From positions 1 through 64,000 of the forward strand of contig NZ_CYPU01000072.1 of assembly GCF_001458195.1 (NCBI RefSeq): 64,000 nucleotides of DNA, written 5' to 3'. Source of the stretch: Ruegeria atlantica (lineage in GTDB: Bacteria > Pseudomonadota > Alphaproteobacteria > Rhodobacterales > Rhodobacteraceae). Position 1 is the first letter of the stretch, and each line of letters starts with the position of its first letter. Shown here in pieces: positions 17,105-25,539 of this stretch. A program made the translations under genes and the position numbers. The notes beneath the pieces are model-generated. The model searched no databases. It was not told the DNA's origin and was given only the letters and a program-made list of their open reading frames with translations.

Positions 17105-18064
17105 TTAAAGACCAGCCAGCAATTCGTTCAGCGTCTGCTGGCGCTGCGCCCACATCTCGATCACTTCGTCACGTGTCATGATGTGCATGGGCGAGCCACC
17201 CGCTTCCATCTTCTTGGAAACGCGAGAATTGGCGAACATCTCGGGCACGGTTGCGGCCAATTTTTCAATCACCTCAGGAGGTGTTCCCTTGGGCACCATT
17301 ACACCCCGGAAATTGACCGAGGAGTTGTCCACGTCCAGCCCCTGTTCCATCATCGTCGGAACATCCGGCAGGAACGTGTTGCGTTCAAGATCGGCAACGC
17401 CGAGGATTTTCACATTGCCCGCCTCTTGTGCGCGGAACGCATCGGACAGGTTGTTGATGCCGCCCATGACTTCACCAGCGATGACGGCCTTCATGGCTGC
17501 TGCTCCGCCACCTTTGGTCGGGATGTAGGCCATCTTGGTCCCGGCTGCCTTGTCGATCTGCAGCGCCGCGATGTGGTGGCCCACAAAAAGGCCCGCGCCG
17601 GATACCGTCAGCTTGCCTGGGTTTTCCTTGGCATAGGCGACAACATCATCCATCGAGTTGAATTCACTGTCGGCGCCAACCACGAACACGGCCGGGTCTG
17701 CGCCCCAGTTCGCGATGGGTTCAAAGCTGTCGGTCGAGTATTCGACGCCACCCTTGATCGACTGGGCGATGAAATGAGGAACGTTGTAGGCACCCAGCGT
17801 ATAGCCGTCCGGATCGGCCTGAGTTGCGAACCAGTTCCAGCCAACGCGCCCACCGGCACCAGGCTTGTTGATGATGGCGATGGGCATTCCCAGCGCATCC
17901 TCGTTTCCAGATGTCATCGTGACGATCCGTGCCTGAAAATCGGTCGCGCCTCCGGCCCCGTAACTGACCATCATCATGATCGGCCGTTCGGGATAATCCT
18001 CGGCCATTGCCGCGCCCGTCAGGCCCGTCAGAGCCATTGCTGCCCCTGCAATCAATCGTTTCAT
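17105..18064 (-). CDS. TctC-type periplasmic binding protein (tripartite tricarboxylate transporter family)
   Basis: A 319-aa extracytoplasmic solute receptor of the TTT family (Bug/TctC). The signal peptide MKRLIAGAAMALTGLTGAAMA is followed by EDYPERPIMMMVSYGAGGATDF, a variant of the family N-terminal motif (YP.kPI...VP...GG..D), and later IINKPGAGGRVGWN. With the small and large membrane subunits downstream it makes a complete importer for an organic anion. In this context sulfoacetate or a related sulfonate is a reasonable guess; the family also takes citrate, tartrate and other dicarboxylates. Confidence 0.88.
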   Translation of the reverse strand: MKRLIAGAAMALTGLTGAAMAEDYPERPIMMMVSYGAGGATDFQARIVTMTSGNEDALGMPIAIINKPGAGGRVGWNWFATQADPDGYTLGAYNVPHFIAQSIKGGVEYSTDSFEPIANWGADPAVFVVGADSEFNSMDDVVAYAKENPGKLTVSGAGLFVGHHIAALQIDKAAGTKMAYIPTKGGGAAAMKAVIAGEVMGGINNLSDAFRAQEAGNVKILGVADLERNTFLPDVPTMMEQGLDVDNSSVNFRGVMVPKGTPPEVIEKLAATVPEMFANSRVSKKMEAGGSPMHIMTRDEVIEMWAQRQQTLNELLAGL

Positions 18065-18108
18065 TTTGCGTTTCCTCCCTGATTTGGTTCATCCGCGCAT
18101 TTGCGTGT

Positions 18109-18564
18109 TCAGAACAGAATTTCTCTTGGTGTGTAGACGTTCAAAAGCATGGCAAAGAGCCCGTACATCACTGCCACAAAGACCGCCGTGATGATCCCGC
18201 GTTTGATCCAGGTTTTGACCTCGGAATGGGGGGCGGGGTCGTAGATCGACAGCAGGGTAAAAAAGGCGATGGTTGTTGCGGTGTAGAACCCCAGCGTCTT
18301 CGCCGCCCAAAATACGTGGATTAGCGTGATGATCAGCCCCGGCAGCAAGTTCACGAACATCGTCCGCGTCACGCCGTTTCCGACTTTGGACAGACCCATA
18401 ACTGCTTTGCCAAATGTCCATCCGGCCAGAACCACAAAGACCGTTGCGATCAGGCGTGGGAACAGGAATGCCTCGGCGGGTTGTTGCGTGTAACTGACCC
18501 ATGCGACCCACAGGCCAACTGCAAAGACCAGACCTGACCCGAATACGTGCTGTGAGCGGTTCAT
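18109..18564 (-). CDS. TctB-type small membrane subunit
   Basis: A 151-aa protein with four predicted hydrophobic segments, including HVFGSGLVFAVGLWVAWVSY and TWIKRGIITAVFVAVMYGLF, matching TctB subunits of TTT transporters. The ATG at 18564 overlaps the TctA stop by four bases, so translation is coupled. A longer upstream start would overlap TctA by 50 bases and adds residues without family character. Confidence 0.85.
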   Translation of the reverse strand: MNRSQHVFGSGLVFAVGLWVAWVSYTQQPAEAFLFPRLIATVFVVLAGWTFGKAVMGLSKVGNGVTRTMFVNLLPGLIITLIHVFWAAKTLGFYTATTIAFFTLLSIYDPAPHSEVKTWIKRGIITAVFVAVMYGLFAMLLNVYTPREILF

Positions 18565-20072
18565 GCCTGTGCCTCCTCTTTGGTGGTGTAGCAGCGACTG
18601 CGCAGTTCCATCCAAACCGAATAGGCGATCGAGGCCAGTACCACTGCGATCAGGAACAGGTTTAATCCACCGGTCATGAAGTACGAAGCCTTGCCGACGG
18701 TCGCGTCAGCGATCATTCCACCCTGGATGAAGTTGGCCTCGGCGATTGGCCCGAGGATCAGGCCCAGTACCAACGGTGCAGCCGAGAAACCGAGGCGTTC
18801 CAAAAAGAACATGCCGATGCCGAGGCACGCCATCACGTAGACGTCGCCCATCGAACCCTGAACCGAGTATGCGCCAAAGACCGAAAGGGCCAGAACGATG
18901 GCGGCCATAACCGATTGCGGAACCTGTGCGACGCGTGCGGCAAGACCCGCGACATAGAGGCCGAAGATACACATCAGCACCTGCCCGATCAGCATCGAGT
19001 TGATGAAAGTCCACGCCACGTCCGGATGGTTATCGAACAAATCCGATCCCGGGAAAATCCCGTGGATCAGCAACCCGCCCAACAGCACGGCGGCGGTCGG
19101 GCTGCCGGGGATGGACAGCGTCAACAGTGGAACAAGCGAAGGTCCAACCATCGCGTTGTTGGCAGATTCCGCGGCAATCACGCCCTCGGAATGTCCAGTG
19201 CCGAACTTGTCCTTTTCGGACGAAAACTTCTTGGTCTGGTCATAAGCGACAAGGCCCGCGATCTGTCCACCGACGCCAGGGATCAGGCCGATGATCGAAC
19301 CTGTCAGCGTTCCGATGCTCAGCGCTCGGGTGCGGCTGAACAGTTCCCTGAACGCCGCCAGGATCGAGTGGCGTTGCACTTCGATCACTTCGGCGCCTGA
19401 GTTGTGCCGCCCTTTGGCAAACATGGTCAACACCTGTGGGATCGCAAACAGGCCAATCAACGCGGCGATTATGTTGATGCCGCCGCCCAGTGCGGGGTGA
19501 AAGATAAAGCGTTGTGCACCCATGATGTCGTCGAATCCGATGGTCGCCAGCCACAACCCAATACAGCCCGACAGCAAACCCTTGACCACTGAGGCCGAGT
19601 CCAGCGTGCCAATGACCGTCACTCCTAGAATGGCCAGCCAAAACAGGTGCGATGGTCCAAAGGCCAGCGCCCATTGCGCCAAAACGGGCGTCAGGAAGAT
19701 CAGCAGCAGAACGCCAAAAATTCCGCCCACGGCCGATGCCAGAAAAGACAGCTGCAAGGCGCGGGCACCTTCGCCTTTTTGGGCCATCGTGTGGCCATCC
19801 AGAGTGGTGGCGATGTTCGCCGGAGCGCCAGGGATCTTCAGTAGGATGGCGCTGACCGCGCCGCCAGCCACGGTCGAGGTATAGGCTGCCCCCAGCAGGA
19901 TCAGGCCTTGCGCGGCCTCAAGTTGGAAGGTGAACGGGATCAACAGGGCCACCGCCATCGTTGGTGACAGGCCGGGGGTCGCGCCCAGAATTAACCCTCC
20001 GATCGTGCCGCCCAAAAGCAGCAGGAACGACATCGGCGTGAACACATCTCCGAAGTAGTAAATGAATTCCAT
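18561..20072 (-). CDS. TctA-type large membrane subunit
   Basis: A 503-aa integral membrane protein of the TctA family, about 11-12 hydrophobic segments. The family signatures are GLILGATPGLSPTMAVALLIPFTF near the N-terminus and GLIPGVGGQIAGLVAYDQTKK in the middle. It forms the translocation channel with the TctB and TctC homologues. It is the first gene of the minus-strand unit tctA-tctB-tctC-sauS-sauT and is divergent from the LacI regulator at 20.2 kb, which presumably controls it. Confidence 0.9.
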   Translation of the reverse strand: MEFIYYFGDVFTPMSFLLLLGGTIGGLILGATPGLSPTMAVALLIPFTFQLEAAQGLILLGAAYTSTVAGGAVSAILLKIPGAPANIATTLDGHTMAQKGEGARALQLSFLASAVGGIFGVLLLIFLTPVLAQWALAFGPSHLFWLAILGVTVIGTLDSASVVKGLLSGCIGLWLATIGFDDIMGAQRFIFHPALGGGINIIAALIGLFAIPQVLTMFAKGRHNSGAEVIEVQRHSILAAFRELFSRTRALSIGTLTGSIIGLIPGVGGQIAGLVAYDQTKKFSSEKDKFGTGHSEGVIAAESANNAMVGPSLVPLLTLSIPGSPTAAVLLGGLLIHGIFPGSDLFDNHPDVAWTFINSMLIGQVLMCIFGLYVAGLAARVAQVPQSVMAAIVLALSVFGAYSVQGSMGDVYVMACLGIGMFFLERLGFSAAPLVLGLILGPIAEANFIQGGMIADATVGKASYFMTGGLNLFLIAVVLASIAYSVWMELRSRCYTTKEEAQA

Positions 20073-20132
20073 CCTGGGCCTCCCAACCCGTCCGTTCGCA
20101 CTTTTACCTTTGTTGACAAATCAGGTTAGGGG

Positions 20133-20160
20133 ATGAAAATAGTATTGCAAATGTTTTCAT
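20133..20160. promoter_or_regulatory. Candidate LacI-family operator between tctA and the LacI gene
   Basis: ATGAAAA (20133-20139) and TTTTCAT (20154-20160) are perfect arms of a 28-bp imperfect palindrome whose middle also partly pairs. It lies between divergent genes, downstream of TTGACA at 20113-20118, a possible -35 element for the plus-strand regulator. Binding of the adjacent LacI protein is inferred. Confidence 0.45.
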
Positions 20161-20185
20161 AAATTTGACCGGTTGGGGTAAAATT

Positions 20186-21214
20186 ATGGCTAACTTTCAG
20201 AAGGGTAAGGTGGATATTGTAGCTGTTGCAAAGGCTGCAAAGGTGTCGCCGTCTACGGTTTCACGCACCTTTAATCACCCCGATCTGGTCAACCCGGCGA
20301 CTCGCAAAAAGATCAATAAAGCGGTGCAGCGCTTGGGATACATCCGCAACCGCGCGGCCCAAACGATGCATGGGAAACGGTCGGGAACAATTGGCCTTGT
20401 CGTGCCCACAATCAATCACGCCATTTTTTCCGAGGTCATTCAGGCCTTTTCGGATTCGATCGACCAGGCAGGGTTCAGCCTGTTGCTGGCGTCCCATGGG
20501 TATGACCTGGATCGGGAGTACGCGATGGTTCGCAAGTTTCTTGAACATCGCGTGGACGGTGTGGCGCTAGTCGGGTTGGAACATTCCGACGCCACCAACC
20601 GCTTAATCACACAGCAAAAGATTCCCGCGCTGGCAATCTGGAATTTCTCAGAAGAATCACCCTTGCCCTGCGTTGGTGCGGATAACCATTTGGCTGGGCG
20701 ATTGGCGGCGGAACACCTGCTGGAGCTGGGGCACCGTGACATCGGGTTGATCTTTCCCGAAACTCAGGGGAACGACCGCGCACAGCACCGCCTTTCCGCA
20801 GTGCATGAAGCATTGGGCGAACAGGGGGTTTCCGTACCTGATGAGCATGAAACCCAAGCGCCGTACAGTGTTTCTCAGGCCAAGCAGGCTGCCTTGGCCC
20901 TTTTGACGACGCCGAAACGTCCGACGGCATTGCTGTGTGGCAATGACGTCATTGCGCAGGGGGCGCTGTTTGCTGCCCAAAAACTTGGACTAAGCGTTCC
21001 CGATGATCTGTCGATAATTGGTATCGGGGATTTCAAAGGCTCAGCGGACGTCGAACCCGGCCTTACAACCATCCGCATTCCCGCAGAAAACATCGGAGCA
21101 CTGGCCGGTGAGAAATTCACCGATTTCATCACGTCGGATGACCCAGAGCATTTCAGCATCCGCTGTGATTTGGAATGTGTCGCCAGACAAACGACCCGTT
21201 CGCTGGCGACCTGA
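20186..21214 (+). CDS. LacI-family transcriptional regulator (of the TctABC/SauST unit)
   Basis: A 342-aa repressor with an N-terminal helix-turn-helix (VDIVAVAKAAKVSPSTVSRTFNHPDLV) and hinge, followed by a periplasmic-binding-protein-like effector domain (GTIGLVVPTINHAIFSEV, LLCGNDVIAQGAL, DDLSIIGIGDFKGS). ATG 20186 follows a GGGG-rich ribosome binding site; a TTG at 20165 would add seven residues. Its position opposite tctA makes the transporter/SauST unit its likely target, with a small organic acid as effector. Confidence 0.88.
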   Translation: MANFQKGKVDIVAVAKAAKVSPSTVSRTFNHPDLVNPATRKKINKAVQRLGYIRNRAAQTMHGKRSGTIGLVVPTINHAIFSEVIQAFSDSIDQAGFSLLLASHGYDLDREYAMVRKFLEHRVDGVALVGLEHSDATNRLITQQKIPALAIWNFSEESPLPCVGADNHLAGRLAAEHLLELGHRDIGLIFPETQGNDRAQHRLSAVHEALGEQGVSVPDEHETQAPYSVSQAKQAALALLTTPKRPTALLCGNDVIAQGALFAAQKLGLSVPDDLSIIGIGDFKGSADVEPGLTTIRIPAENIGALAGEKFTDFITSDDPEHFSIRCDLECVARQTTRSLAT

Positions 21215-21232
21215 CAGGCCTGGGCAGAATAG

Positions 21233-22243
21233 CTAGGCTATGATTGCCTCAATCTTATCCAGCGTGGCCGCATTGACGGCAACACCATCGGTCTGTGCCA
21301 GCCTGCGTTTGCCACCGCGCCCATCGCCGGGCAGATGCGCTCCGTTCTGTGCGCGGATTGCGCCGACCAACTCGCTGATCCCCGAAGTAAACGCATCGCA
21401 AGAGGTTGCGGTTGGATCTATCGCAATGAAAAACTGTCCGGTCTTGGGCGGCCCGCCGGCGGTGCCGGAAAAGGGCGAGGCGTTGATGCCAAGGGTCGCT
21501 CCGGTCAACGCTGCGGCCATAATCTCTGTCAGTAGGGCAACACCGACGCCTTTGTAGCCGCCTGACGGTGCCATCGACCCCTTAAGGCCGACGTTGGGGT
21601 CTGTGGTCGGGTTGCCATCTGCGTCCAGAGCCCAGCCAACCGGGATCAGTTTGCCTTCGCGCGCATGTTTCATGACCTCGCTTTTGGCAATCGTGCTGGC
21701 GCTTTGGTCGATCAGCAGGGCGGGCTGGCCGTCCGCGCCAGGCGCGGCGATCGAGAAAGGGTTGGTGCCGACGACGGGTTTTGCGCCGCCCGAAGGCGCG
21801 ATCGAGGCCGGAGCGTTGGTGAACCCCAACCCCACCAATCCCGCCTGCGCCAAACGGTACGTATGGTAGCCAAGGACACCGCAATTATAGCTGTTGCGGA
21901 TCGACAGTGCCGCGATCCCCTGTTCACGTGCAGCTGGGATAAGGGCCTCAAAACCCATATCAATTGCGGAATGGGCAAAGCCGGTTGCTGCGTCCACGTT
22001 CACTGCGCCGGGGCGCGGGCGCGACAGTTCCGGTTGGGCTGTTCCGTCCACTTTCCCACATTGCACGTGCTCGCAATAGATCGGGATGTAGGCCAGCCCG
22101 TGGCTGGCGACCCCATCCGCCTCGGTTGCAGCCGTCGCAACGGCCAATGGCCGGGCGTTGGCTTCAGCGGTTCCTGCGGCAACAAGCGCACGGAAGGCGA
22201 GATCTTCGATCTGCTCAAGGGTCAGTGTACGGGTTTCAATCAT
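21233..22243 (-). CDS. Ldh2-family NAD(P)-dependent dehydrogenase, ComC-like
   Basis: A 336-aa malate/lactate-dehydrogenase type 2 enzyme, the family unrelated to classical LDH. Catalytic His48 lies in ADGVASHGL, and the nicotinamide-binding stretch GTNPFSIAAPGADGQ precedes GWALDADGNPTTDP. From memory, the last motif and its flanks resemble ComC, the (R)-sulfolactate dehydrogenase (NADP) that makes sulfopyruvate. The family also contains cyclic-imine (pyrroline/piperideine-2-carboxylate) reductases and ureidoglycolate dehydrogenases. It is the last gene of the operon with a KGSADH-like enzyme and unknown genes, so a role there is equally possible. It converges with the LacI gene. Confidence 0.8.
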   Translation of the reverse strand: MIETRTLTLEQIEDLAFRALVAAGTAEANARPLAVATAATEADGVASHGLAYIPIYCEHVQCGKVDGTAQPELSRPRPGAVNVDAATGFAHSAIDMGFEALIPAAREQGIAALSIRNSYNCGVLGYHTYRLAQAGLVGLGFTNAPASIAPSGGAKPVVGTNPFSIAAPGADGQPALLIDQSASTIAKSEVMKHAREGKLIPVGWALDADGNPTTDPNVGLKGSMAPSGGYKGVGVALLTEIMAAALTGATLGINASPFSGTAGGPPKTGQFFIAIDPTATSCDAFTSGISELVGAIRAQNGAHLPGDGRGGKRRLAQTDGVAVNAATLDKIEAIIA

Positions 22244-22253
22244 TGGGACCTCT

Positions 22254-22883
22254 TCAATCGTTGTCGGATAAGCCCGCTCCGGCCCCGCGCAGGCGGGATT
22301 CCTCGGTGGCAGGGGCGTATGTGCGGTGGGCGAACCGGTTTAGTACCGTCCAATCGGTCGGATCGGGTTCAGCCCGTGTTCGATGTGGGGCGGGGGCGGT
22401 AAGTTGGCCACCAAGGTGCACAGATACCTGATGTGCCCGGTCCGGAATCGGCGCGTCCAGGGACAAATCAAAACCGTCGGTTTCCGCTAGTGCGTGGTCA
22501 TAATCTACACTCACGCAGGTCGCTAGAAAGCGTGCGGCATTGGCCGCAAATGGAAGCAGCAGTGCGGGTACGGCTACGTTTCTTATTGAGATCGGGGATG
22601 AATTCAGGCGGTGGGCACAATCGGACAATAATGCGCCGGTCACCAATGGGCACAGCTGGTTTTCGCTCTGCCATTCGCCGCTCAGATCAGACGGGGCGTG
22701 TGTCTTTGGTGTGCTCGCCAAATCCAGTTGCAGCAGCTGAGCTAAAGCACCGGTACCGTTTTGCCCGTGCGCGCACAGCCAGCGCGTTGCTTTCGCGGCT
22801 TCCTCAGCAAGGCCCCAGCTATATCCAGCTCCTCGGGTCGCACGCTTTGCGGTGGCTTCGACCTCATTCAACGAGACGTTCAT
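22254..22883 (-). CDS. DUF3726 family protein
   Basis: A 209-aa protein recognised as DUF3726 by its N-terminus MNVSLNEVEATAKRATRGAGYSWG, followed by LAEEAAKATRWLCAHG. No enzyme motif or membrane segment was recognised; the family has no assigned function that I know. ATG 22883 overlaps the stop of the 561-aa gene (ATGA), and the Ldh2 gene follows after 10 bases, so it belongs to the same operon. The C-terminal part is proline and alanine rich with a final acidic SDND. Confidence 0.75.
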   Translation of the reverse strand: MNVSLNEVEATAKRATRGAGYSWGLAEEAAKATRWLCAHGQNGTGALAQLLQLDLASTPKTHAPSDLSGEWQSENQLCPLVTGALLSDCAHRLNSSPISIRNVAVPALLLPFAANAARFLATCVSVDYDHALAETDGFDLSLDAPIPDRAHQVSVHLGGQLTAPAPHRTRAEPDPTDWTVLNRFAHRTYAPATEESRLRGAGAGLSDND

Positions 22884-24565
22884 TGGGAAAGCTCCGGATA
22901 GACCCACAGATCTGCGGTTTTGGCATTCAGGTCTTCGGGGTAGGGCGCGCCAGCATACATGCAGATACGCACCCAGCGGTCCGAGCGTGGGTCAAAATGC
23001 GTAGCACCAAAAAAGGATAACTTGGCCCGGAGCATATCGATGGGCATGACGCCGGCGCTGATTGTGTTGTCGCGAAGCTCGCCATATGGCGCGACAAGGC
23101 CGATCTGCGCACGCCGGATCGTGTGACGGTGTTCAGGATGGCGCAGTAGGAACTCGGCTATCGACCTATCGTCCTGCCAATTCTCAAGATCCGCATAAGC
23201 CAGCGCGGCGTCTCTGGCCGGGGCAATGGGCTGTTCGTATTCGGCAATTGGTTCCTCGAACCGTTCACCCAAGCGTGGTTCCAGTTTTTCTTCAGACACG
23301 TACCAGGCGCGCGCGCAGTTTGCCTCTGCCGACCATTCCAAATCCAGCGCCCAACCAAAGCGGTCCTGAATCGCGGTGCGGACCTGATCGACGGTCATAC
23401 CCCCGTTGATAACCTGTGCTTGCGCATTTCCGTCAGCCATACAGCCGGTCAGGCCGTCCACCAGATCGCCATAGGGTTCCAGAACAAGTGAGGCGAGCAG
23501 TTCCTGCCCTTCTTCGCCAAGTGCGGTTTCGGACCATCGGATCAGCCTGTCCCAAGGGTGGTCCTGCGTCAGGTCATTCTGATCCAGGTAGCTGTTAATT
23601 GCCGCAAGATCTGCATTCAGCGACGCAAGCTTCTCAATCTGGACCGGATGTTCTGATCGCCACCACGACATCGACAGTTTGCTGCGATCGTAGATTTCAC
23701 GAAAGTGTCGGGCTTCATCCTCTGACGCTGTTTGCAGGGATCGCACCCGTGCCAAAGCTTCTTCGCGCGTCATAATCCAATTGTTGAACAGCACCGGGTG
23801 GTTCACGATGAACGGAGCCATGCCAAGGCCGGTAGAGTTACCGATGCCCAGCCACTGCGCAATCTCGGGGTCCAGATCCGCCGTCTGCATTCCGCCTTTG
23901 GCGAGGGCCATGTGTTGCACCAGATCGCGGACAAATGTTCGCGTCAGGTAGACCGACAGCATTTCCGCCTGAAACGGTGCGTGCAGTTCTGGCCGGTTCG
24001 CTATCTTCTCGCGATCTGCGGCGCCGAACTTGCCCGATCCGTAAACGGCCGTCGTCCGCATCAGGTAGCCGACTTTATGGATTTGCTCCAAGTCGGGCTG
24101 TTGTCCGGCAGCCAACCTGTCAACCACGTGTTTCCACAAACGCACGGACCGGTTGGCACGAGACAGTGACAGCTCGCTTTCGCTTACGCGCCCGGCTTCT
24201 TGCAAAGGCACGTTTTGGGACAGGCGTTGGATGTCCTGCTCCGTTGGGATGCCATCGAATAATGCGAATGTGGCGTCCCACGCCTCGGCGATCACCCGGT
24301 CCGACCGTTGTTCGGGCGGCAGGTCATGGGCAAACGCAACCAGCGAATAGGCGCGATCCGGACCTTGCGCCGTGTAGACCGCGTGGCCGACGCCGTTTTC
24401 GTCGATCTCAAAAACAGGGCGCATAAAGGCCCAGTTCTCACGCGCCATACGCCGGGTCAGTTGCCGCATGAAGCTGAGTCTGCACTGATGCAGCGACCCC
24501 AGCCGCGACAGGCGCATAACCTGCGCAGGATCGCGTCGCGGGATATCAGTACTGACGAGGTTCAT
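22880..24565 (-). CDS. Unrecognised conserved protein, 561 aa
   Basis: A large soluble protein with no signal peptide, membrane segment or motif I can name. The N-terminus (DPAQVMRLSRLGSLHQCR, then SFMRQLTRRMARENW) is strongly basic and helical. The middle has long alpha-helical stretches (KHVVDRLAAG, ARHFREIYDRSKLSM) and tryptophan-rich segments. A C-terminal RIDDNTISAGVMPIDMLRAKL-like region (here LRDNTISAGVMPIDML) ends with YAGAPYPEDLNAKTADLWVYP. It overlaps the M19 homologue and the DUF3726 gene by four bases each, so it is an integral part of the operon. Codon use matches its neighbours. It is a good candidate for an undescribed enzyme or scaffold. Confidence 0.85.
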   Translation of the reverse strand: MNLVSTDIPRRDPAQVMRLSRLGSLHQCRLSFMRQLTRRMARENWAFMRPVFEIDENGVGHAVYTAQGPDRAYSLVAFAHDLPPEQRSDRVIAEAWDATFALFDGIPTEQDIQRLSQNVPLQEAGRVSESELSLSRANRSVRLWKHVVDRLAAGQQPDLEQIHKVGYLMRTTAVYGSGKFGAADREKIANRPELHAPFQAEMLSVYLTRTFVRDLVQHMALAKGGMQTADLDPEIAQWLGIGNSTGLGMAPFIVNHPVLFNNWIMTREEALARVRSLQTASEDEARHFREIYDRSKLSMSWWRSEHPVQIEKLASLNADLAAINSYLDQNDLTQDHPWDRLIRWSETALGEEGQELLASLVLEPYGDLVDGLTGCMADGNAQAQVINGGMTVDQVRTAIQDRFGWALDLEWSAEANCARAWYVSEEKLEPRLGERFEEPIAEYEQPIAPARDAALAYADLENWQDDRSIAEFLLRHPEHRHTIRRAQIGLVAPYGELRDNTISAGVMPIDMLRAKLSFFGATHFDPRSDRWVRICMYAGAPYPEDLNAKTADLWVYPELSQ

Positions 24566-25539
24566 GCGGTTTTTGGTCCAAAGTTCTGATCGAAAAAGCG
24601 GTACCAGTTTCCGCCCATGATGCCTGAGATTTCTTCGGCGTTCATGCCAACGTTGCGAAGCCCGGTTTCGATATTGCCGAAGTCGCGATTGTCCTCGAAC
24701 CAGCTCGGCATTGGCGGAAAGCCGGGATTGCTGGCGGAACCTTCGCCATAGTCAATTTCCTTGGTCCAGCGACCAACGCGCATCCATTCGACGATGCTGT
24801 CGGGCTGATCCTGACACAGGTCAGTTCCAATCCCCAGATGCTGTGCACCGTATTTGTCAGCCGTACGGGCGATCATCTCGCAAAAACTCTCCAGCGTGCA
24901 GTCGGACTTGTCCTTCAGGTGGTGAGGGTAGACCGAAAAGCCCAATATCCCACCGTTTTCGGTCACTGCGCGGATCACCGCATCGCGCTTGTTGCGCAGG
25001 GCCGGGGACCATTCGTGCGGGTTGGCGTGCGTAATGGCAATGGGGCGTTCGGACATCTCGGCGGCCTCGATGGTCGAGCGATCTGCCGAATGGCTCATGT
25101 CTACGACAAGCCCAACACGGTTCATTTCTTTGATGACCTGTTTGCCCATGCGGGTGATGCCGGTGTCTTCGGCCTCATAGCAGCCGGTCGCCAGCAGCGA
25201 CTGGTTGTTATAGGTCAGCTGCATGAACCGCGCGCCCAGATCGTGCAGGATTTCCACCAGCCCGATATCATCTTCGATAGGCGAGGGGTTCTGGAAACCA
25301 AAGAACACAGCGGTCCGCCCGGTTTCCCGGGCGATGTCGATATCACTGGCCCAGCGGCCCTTCATGATCAGGTTGGGGTATTGCTCGAACCAGCGGTTCC
25401 ACTTTTCAAAGTTCAGAACCGTTTCGCGGAAGTTCTCGTGATACGAGATGGTGACGTGGATCGCATCCACCCCCCCTTCGCGCAACTGGCGGAAGATCTT
25501 CTCAGACCAATTGGCGTATTGCAGCCCGTCGATGCGCAT
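24562..25539 (-). CDS. Atypical membrane dipeptidase (M19) family protein
   Basis: A 325-aa protein with the metal-dependent amidohydrolase-like barrel of the M19/renal dipeptidase family. The later family motifs are present: His150 in LVVDMSHSAD, His171 in ITHANPHEW, and GTDL near 245. The N-terminal H-x-D pair of true dipeptidases (normally DGHND) is replaced by DGLQYANW at 4-11, and the bridging Glu motif (IEGG) is replaced by FQNPSP around 82-87. Binuclear zinc cannot form in the usual way, so it is probably not a standard dipeptidase. Its start overlaps the aldehyde dehydrogenase stop (TGATG). Confidence 0.82.
   Translation of the reverse strand: MRIDGLQYANWSEKIFRQLREGGVDAIHVTISYHENFRETVLNFEKWNRWFEQYPNLIMKGRWASDIDIARETGRTAVFFGFQNPSPIEDDIGLVEILHDLGARFMQLTYNNQSLLATGCYEAEDTGITRMGKQVIKEMNRVGLVVDMSHSADRSTIEAAEMSERPIAITHANPHEWSPALRNKRDAVIRAVTENGGILGFSVYPHHLKDKSDCTLESFCEMIARTADKYGAQHLGIGTDLCQDQPDSIVEWMRVGRWTKEIDYGEGSASNPGFPPMPSWFEDNRDFGNIETGLRNVGMNAEEISGIMGGNWYRFFDQNFGPKTA

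Noticed and set aside
16982-18082. 366-codon plus-strand open frame opposite the TctC-like gene
   Set aside because: The minus strand carries a complete TctC with signal peptide; the plus frame is Arg/His rich and lacks any known domain.
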